A DNA stretch of 37,443 bases from Bacteroides nordii WAL 11050 = JCM 12987 (lineage in GTDB: Bacteria; Bacteroidota; Bacteroidia; Bacteroidales; Bacteroidaceae). The stretch lies in the NCBI GenBank assembly GCA_000613465.1, contig BAJA01000048.1, positions 1 through 37,443 of the forward strand, in the 5' to 3' direction. The notes under the pieces are model-generated. The model was given only the letters and a program-made list of their open reading frames with translations. It was not told the DNA's origin and ran no database searches. Below, in pieces: positions 33,216 to 37,443 of the stretch. How positions within the stretch are numbered: the first letter of the stretch is position 1; the number at the start of each line of letters is the position of its first letter. The position numbers were made by a program, and so were the translations under genes.

Positions 33216-34230
33216 CTGAGTATTTTTCCAAAGCCCGTTCAAATACTTCCCTTGCCTCGTCCATCGTGCCATAAAACTCACCACCCGAAGCATTCAGATG
33301 ACCACCGCCATTAAAGAATTCGGCAGCCACTTTGTTACAGGGAAACGTTCCTACAGAACGTAAGGATATCTTAATCATCCTGGTTTCCGTATCTTCACGC
33401 AAAAAACAAGAAAAGCAGACATTCTTAATGGAAAGAGGTATATTGACAAAGCCTTCGCTATCACCTTTAATATAATCAAACTGGCTTTGTTCATCTCTTG
33501 TCAAAGAAATCAACGCAGAGTTATACTCACGATAAACCCTCATATTCGACAAAACATACCCCATCAGCCTCAGACGACTCTCCGAGTAAGTGTTGTATAC
33601 TTTTCTATAGATATCATCCTTATCAATCCCTTTCGACAGAAGTTCACTGATAATGAAGTATATTTCACGATTATTGGAATTATAAGTAAACCCTCCGGTA
33701 TCTGTCATCATACCTGTATAAATACATTCGGCTCCTTCCAAAGAGATATCACTGAAGTATCCCATACGACAGATTAACCGGAATATAAGTTCGGAGGTAG
33801 AAGATATTTCCGGATGTGAGATAATAATCTGACAGAATTCTTCGGGATATAGATGATGATCGATCATTATTTTGCGGGCAGGCGAAGCGGCTACGGCATC
33901 TCCCATTTTCTCGATCCGTTTCAAAGCATTAAAGTCCAGACAGCAAATCACATCTGCCTCAGCTATCAGCTTATCAGCAAATTCCTTGTAACGGTCGTAC
34001 AACAAGATATCCTTGCTACCCGGCATCCATCTCAGAAAATCGGGAAAGACATTGGGTACAATCACGTTTACAGTCTTATCCTGTGAATCCAGAAAATGGG
34101 CAAGCCCCAAAGAAGATCCTATTGCATCGCCATCAGGAGATACATGGGATACAATCACTATTTTATCAGCACGTTCAAACCATTTTGTGAAATGATCTAT
34201 CTTAGCTTGTTCTATTACTTTAGTCAGCAT
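33193..34230 (-). CDS. nrnA: DHH family phosphoesterase, NrnA-like
   Basis: A 345-residue bifunctional oligoribonuclease/pAp-phosphatase type DHH protein, which degrades short RNA oligomers and pAp. Motifs: SPDGDAIGSSLGL, CLDFNALKRIEKMG, the DHH motif itself in MIDHHLYPE, and the C-terminal DHHA1 signature GGGHLNASGG. Length is normal. The last residues (EQLSIDN) are encoded inside the heptamer repeat, so the repeat has supplied or replaced the gene's end. Gap 34231-34390 downstream of comEC has only CATTGGCA-like low-complexity DNA. Confidence 0.9.
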   Translation of the reverse strand: MLTKVIEQAKIDHFTKWFERADKIVIVSHVSPDGDAIGSSLGLAHFLDSQDKTVNVIVPNVFPDFLRWMPGSKDILLYDRYKEFADKLIAEADVICCLDFNALKRIEKMGDAVAASPARKIMIDHHLYPEEFCQIIISHPEISSTSELIFRLICRMGYFSDISLEGAECIYTGMMTDTGGFTYNSNNREIYFIISELLSKGIDKDDIYRKVYNTYSESRLRLMGYVLSNMRVYREYNSALISLTRDEQSQFDYIKGDSEGFVNIPLSIKNVCFSCFLREDTETRMIKISLRSVGTFPCNKVAAEFFNGGGHLNASGGEFYGTMDEAREVFERALEKYSEQLSIDN

Positions 34231-34390
34231 AATAATTATGTGTCAATACGCCAATGGGCAATGTGCCGATGGCAGACACGTTTGTTTATGGATTAATATT
34301 CTATTTGCTTATCTTTCGTAAATTAGGCACATGGCATATCAGTACAATTGCCATATTACCGCCCGGCAAAATTACGATAATTCTTCGTAC

Positions 34391-36498
34391 TTAAAGCAAA
34401 AACTCAGTAGAACCTTCATCTGAGAGTGATATAAAATGAACACCTTGCTGTTGACACTCTATTTTATATGCCTGTAAACGACGGTCGGAAAGAGAGGCAT
34501 CAAGAATCACATTATGAATGACAAACAAGTCGGCCAATTCACGCAAATGTCCGTCATAGCCTTTGCATACGTAAAGATAATCAATAGATAACGGCTGTAG
34601 GGTCGTTTTGTTTCGCCAGTAATTATCATTCAACACACAAACCCTGCAACCGGAAAAGGAAAGAAGGTGATGATCATATACCAATGCAGAGCAGGTATAA
34701 TCGGCAGTAACAGGTTGAGGGGGCTTCAACCCCTGGCGATTCCATCGCTTTGAAACAGCCCTGCGCAACCGGGATTCATCCGGCAAACTATCGGCATAAG
34801 CCAGCCAGGAAGATCCGTTGGACGCAACACAATGAACCACCGGACAATTGCGGACATTATAAAATACAATGCTTTGCCGGGGACGGTCGATGACTCTCAT
34901 CGACACATGATAAATACAAACAAGAAATATACAGGAAAGACAGACAGCAAGACGCTTTCCCGTACGTAAAAACAGATACCATCCTCCCAAAATCAAAGCC
35001 AGATAGAATCCGAAAACCTCCGGAATATACACCCATACCCCATCAACAGACGCCCATGGGAGCTGCTCTATCCAACGGACACAATTGTTCAACGCCCCAA
35101 CCAGCCCTCTCAGTGCTGCCGCCGCAAGTTCCTGCAGGAAAGGCAGAGGATTCAGCAACAACATAATGACGGCTACATACATTATAAGTGACACCAACGG
35201 TATCACCAATAAGTTGGTCAGCAGAAAATGAGTAGAGAAACGGGAAAAGTAGAGGAGCACCAGTGGAGCTGTGCCAATCTGCGCAGCAATAGAAACGCTC
35301 ATCAATCCCCAAATGTACCGCCCGATGCGGGAACCCGCCACAGGAATCAATCTGTATATGCAAGGTTGTATCAGCAAAATAGCGGCCACTGCACAAAATG
35401 AGAGTTGGAAACCAACATCAAACAACCAGGATGGCCGACAAAGCAACATAAAGAAAGCTGCTATCAGAAGAGTATTCAGCGAAAAATTAGTTCGCCCGGA
35501 CAACCCCGCCAAAGTAAACAGAGAAAACATAACTACTGACCGGACTACTGAAGCAGACAGCCCTGTAAAAAAGGCAAAGGCCCAAAGAGACAAAAGGATC
35601 AGTAAAGTACGTAGCAAAACCACCATCCGCCATCGCTCAGGTAACCATCGCAGACAGAAACAAAGCAGCAAATATAGAAAACCGATATGCAAACCAGACA
35701 AAGCAAGCACATGACTTGCACCGGATATGGAATAAGTTTCGCGGATATCTTCACTTAACTCCTCCTTATAACCGATGGTAAGAGCCGAAAGCACAGCTAA
35801 ATCATCTCCCCGAAACCCAAGGCGACGATAAACAGACAAAACAGACTCCCGGCAATCCATTGCTTGCTGACGAAAAGAGCGCATGGTACCCCGTGAAATC
35901 ACTTTCCAGTTATCTGCGTAAGCAAATCCAATAGCAGCCACCTGTCTGCGGAACAAGAAACGGGCATAATCAAACTCATCCGGATTGCCATTATTCACCG
36001 GAGGAGAAAGTTTGGTATAAACCAATAGTTCATCCCCACTACGCAAGTGCTCGCTCAAGGAATCTTTAGTGAAATAAAGGAGAGCTTTATGATCCAAAGC
36101 AAGTCGCCCGGAAACAGAATCAATCTGTTCTATCAACAGTACGCGGCAAAGTACACTTTTCTCTTTCACCTGCGGTTGCTCCGTAACAATCAGCCTATAG
36201 GTCGTCTCCTTTTGTGGAAACACAGATTCAGCCTGGCGTAATTCCCGGTTCATCAATCCGGTACCCAAAGTAAAACAAAAGAGAAGGAGGCAGCTCCCAA
36301 AGAGCCAACGTCCGGAGTAATGCTTCCGGTTAAAGAAGAAAATCAGCCTCCGAAAGACAGAAAGAGAAGTAAAATAACGCCAAAGGCAATCCTTCCGGAC
36401 TGCCTCTGGAAAAAAAGTTCGTCGCCACAATAAATACCCACAACTAAAGGGCATAACAGGCGTAAAAAAGGATAGCGATGCAGCCAGGCAAAGAGCAT
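34391..36498 (-). CDS. ComEC/Rec2 family competence protein, frameshifted near its N-terminus as read
   Basis: A 702-residue polytopic membrane protein, related to the channel that takes single-stranded DNA across the inner membrane in natural transformation. The true start is ATG 36498 (MLFAWLHRYPFLRLLCPLVV), three bases after the rpe stop. One missing C at about 36352 (TCTTTCGG to TCTTTCCGG) breaks the frame at residue about 49; a start at 36454 in the other frame is therefore spurious. DUF4131 at about 50-190, the competence core with LSGLHIGFLYLLL at about 260, several membrane helices, and a C-terminal beta-lactamase-like domain that lacks the HXHXDH metal motif, as in many Bacteroidetes. 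Whether it works in DNA uptake here is unknown. Confidence 0.88.
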
Positions 36499-36501
36499 TA
36501 A

Positions 36502-37152
36502 TTATAGCTCTTTCAGCCGGTGGATCATCTCTTCAGGGTTTTCGGCGGCAAATACTGCGTTTCCTGCCACCAATACATCGGCACCGGCAGCCACCAGACG
36601 TGCACCGGTTTCAAGGTTTACCCCACCATCTACTTCAATCAAAGCTTTTGAGCCCGTACGTTCTATCAATGCACGTAGCTCACGAACCTTCTCTACGGAA
36701 TGTTCAATAAATTTCTGCCCCCCGAAACCAGGGTTAACACTCATGATGAGCACCATATATACATCACGAATAATATCCTGAAGCATTGCGACGGGCGTGG
36801 CCGGATTTATGGTCACTGCCGGCTGCATACCTGCTTCCCGGATTTGCTGCACCACCCTGTGGAGGTGCGGACATGCTTCATAATGCACATTCATCACATG
36901 AGCTCCTAACGCTTTCACCTCCTGAATAAACTTCTCCGGTTGTACAATCATCAGATGTACATCAAGTGGTTTCTCACTTAGCTTAGCCACATACTTCAAT
37001 ACCGGAAATCCAAAAGAGATATTAGGCACAAATACGCCATCCATAATATCAATATGAACCCAGTCGGCTTCGCTACGGTTTAACATTTCAACATCTTTCG
37101 CCAAATAAGCAAAATCTGCAGAGAGAATAGAAGGAGATATCATTGGTTTCAT
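36502..37152 (-). CDS. rpe: Ribulose-phosphate 3-epimerase
   Basis: A 216-residue (beta/alpha)8 enzyme of the pentose phosphate pathway interconverting ribulose-5-phosphate and xylulose-5-phosphate. Diagnostic motifs: SPSILSADF, VHIDIMDGVFVPN, DVHLMI, MSVNPGFGGQKF and EVDGGVN with the metal-binding His and Asp residues. Full length and start clear (MKPMISPSILSADF). It is the first gene of a minus-strand unit with comEC three bases downstream. Confidence 0.95.
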   Translation of the reverse strand: MKPMISPSILSADFAYLAKDVEMLNRSEADWVHIDIMDGVFVPNISFGFPVLKYVAKLSEKPLDVHLMIVQPEKFIQEVKALGAHVMNVHYEACPHLHRVVQQIREAGMQPAVTINPATPVAMLQDIIRDVYMVLIMSVNPGFGGQKFIEHSVEKVRELRALIERTGSKALIEVDGGVNLETGARLVAAGADVLVAGNAVFAAENPEEMIHRLKEL

Positions 37153-37187
37153 GAGCTTGTTTTTATTACAAATTTAATACAATGATA

Positions 37188-37219
37188 CAAAAGTAGAGGG
37201 AATAAACGGAAGTAACAAA
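37188..37219 (-). promoter_or_regulatory. Promoter of the rpe-comEC unit
   Basis: On the minus strand TTTG (37216-37219), a 20-base spacer and TACTTTTG (37188-37195): the best promoter match in the window. It begins immediately after the stop codon of the small gene at 37221. Confidence 0.75.
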
Positions 37220-37220
37220 T

Positions 37221-37394
37221 TTATCCCAAAATAATCCCTTGTAACCCTTGTGGCAATTGTTGTTCCACATAATAGTTACCGGCAAAAGAACGTAGAAAAG
37301 CCAGCGTTTGTTCACTGACCCGGGGCCTCTTACTTTCCACCGAGTTCTTTTCTTTGGGACACTGTTGATGAGAGGGAGTAGTTTTTTTATTCAT
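37221..37394 (-). CDS. Small conserved-looking protein, 57 residues
   Basis: ATG 37394 to TAA 37221-37223. The basic, polar N-terminal half (MNKKTTPSHQQCPKEK) is followed by a helical segment (SEQTLAFLRSFAGNYYVEQQ) and a short hydrophobic end (LQGIILG). The pattern TLAFLRxFA...LP is one I associate with a short uncharacterised Bacteroidales protein, but I cannot prove it. It would be a cytoplasmic protein of unknown function. Nothing else is seen to the window edge. Confidence 0.6.
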   Translation of the reverse strand: MNKKTTPSHQQCPKEKNSVESKRPRVSEQTLAFLRSFAGNYYVEQQLPQGLQGIILG

Positions 37395-37443
37395 AGGCCT
37401 TATACACTAAAAGGTTTGTTTCCTTTAGAACGTAGGAAACAAA

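Noticed and set aside
3327..36352. Programmed -1 frameshifting as a common explanation for the split genes
   Set aside because: All breaks would need a -1 shift, which made this worth considering, but no shared slippery heptamer or downstream pseudoknot is seen and unrelated housekeeping-type genes are affected. Lost bases explain it more simply.
1..37443. tRNA, rRNA or complete insertion sequence
   Set aside because: I saw no tRNA-like cloverleaf, no rRNA signature and no transposase with terminal repeats; the Rpn protein is nuclease-like but has no flanking inverted repeats.

Overview
The window looks like chromosomal DNA of a gut Bacteroides species. The evidence is a SusC-type STN/TonB receptor with ECF sigma and FecR partners, several families known mainly from Bacteroidales (DUF4249, DUF2027-Smr, DUF4827, DUF7833, DUF6633), and promoters of the Bacteroides type (TTTG about 20 bp before TAnnTTTG).

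Layout. 1-540 holds a 125-nt hairpin and the first of four copies of a dispersed palindromic repeat. 585-8520 runs hemW, an ECF sigma factor, a small lipoprotein, a FecR anti-sigma, an STN/TonB receptor, a DUF4249 lipoprotein and another lipoprotein: a cell-surface signalling and uptake locus. 8558-9440 is a two-gene LysO-type exporter. 9689-13564 holds a small secreted protein, DUF2027-Smr, a QueA-family enzyme, a Nudix hydrolase and a glutathione peroxidase. 13992-19749 (minus) is a four-gene operon of exported proteins of unknown function: LPP20-like, a multidomain protein with an NTF2-like end, a transglutaminase-like protein, and a PEGA/beta-barrel protein. 20112-23238 is a phage- or element-like replication and regulation module with an iteron-like 22-bp array. 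23578-28445 holds an Rpn/PD-(D/E)XK nuclease and a 1137-residue secreted protein with a structured leader. 28909-30705 is an HU-like, coiled-coil, amidase, lipoprotein-TM cassette that resembles a phage lysis cassette with a unimolecular spanin. 30812-37394 (minus) is housekeeping: glmM, a DUF4827 lipoprotein, nrnA, comEC, rpe and a 57-residue conserved-looking protein.

A warning about the sequence itself: at least 13 sites in nine genes need one extra base to restore an otherwise perfectly plausible protein. Every one is a deletion, mostly in a short homopolymer. I read this as systematic indel error in the source sequence rather than gene decay, and I annotate each broken gene as one locus with its repair points.

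Most notable candidates: the u-spanin-like lysis cassette, the iteron-like array, the four-gene exported operon with 21-bp direct repeats upstream, the palindromic elements that keep a GCTGCGCT core but change their arms, and the leader RNA of the 1137-residue protein.
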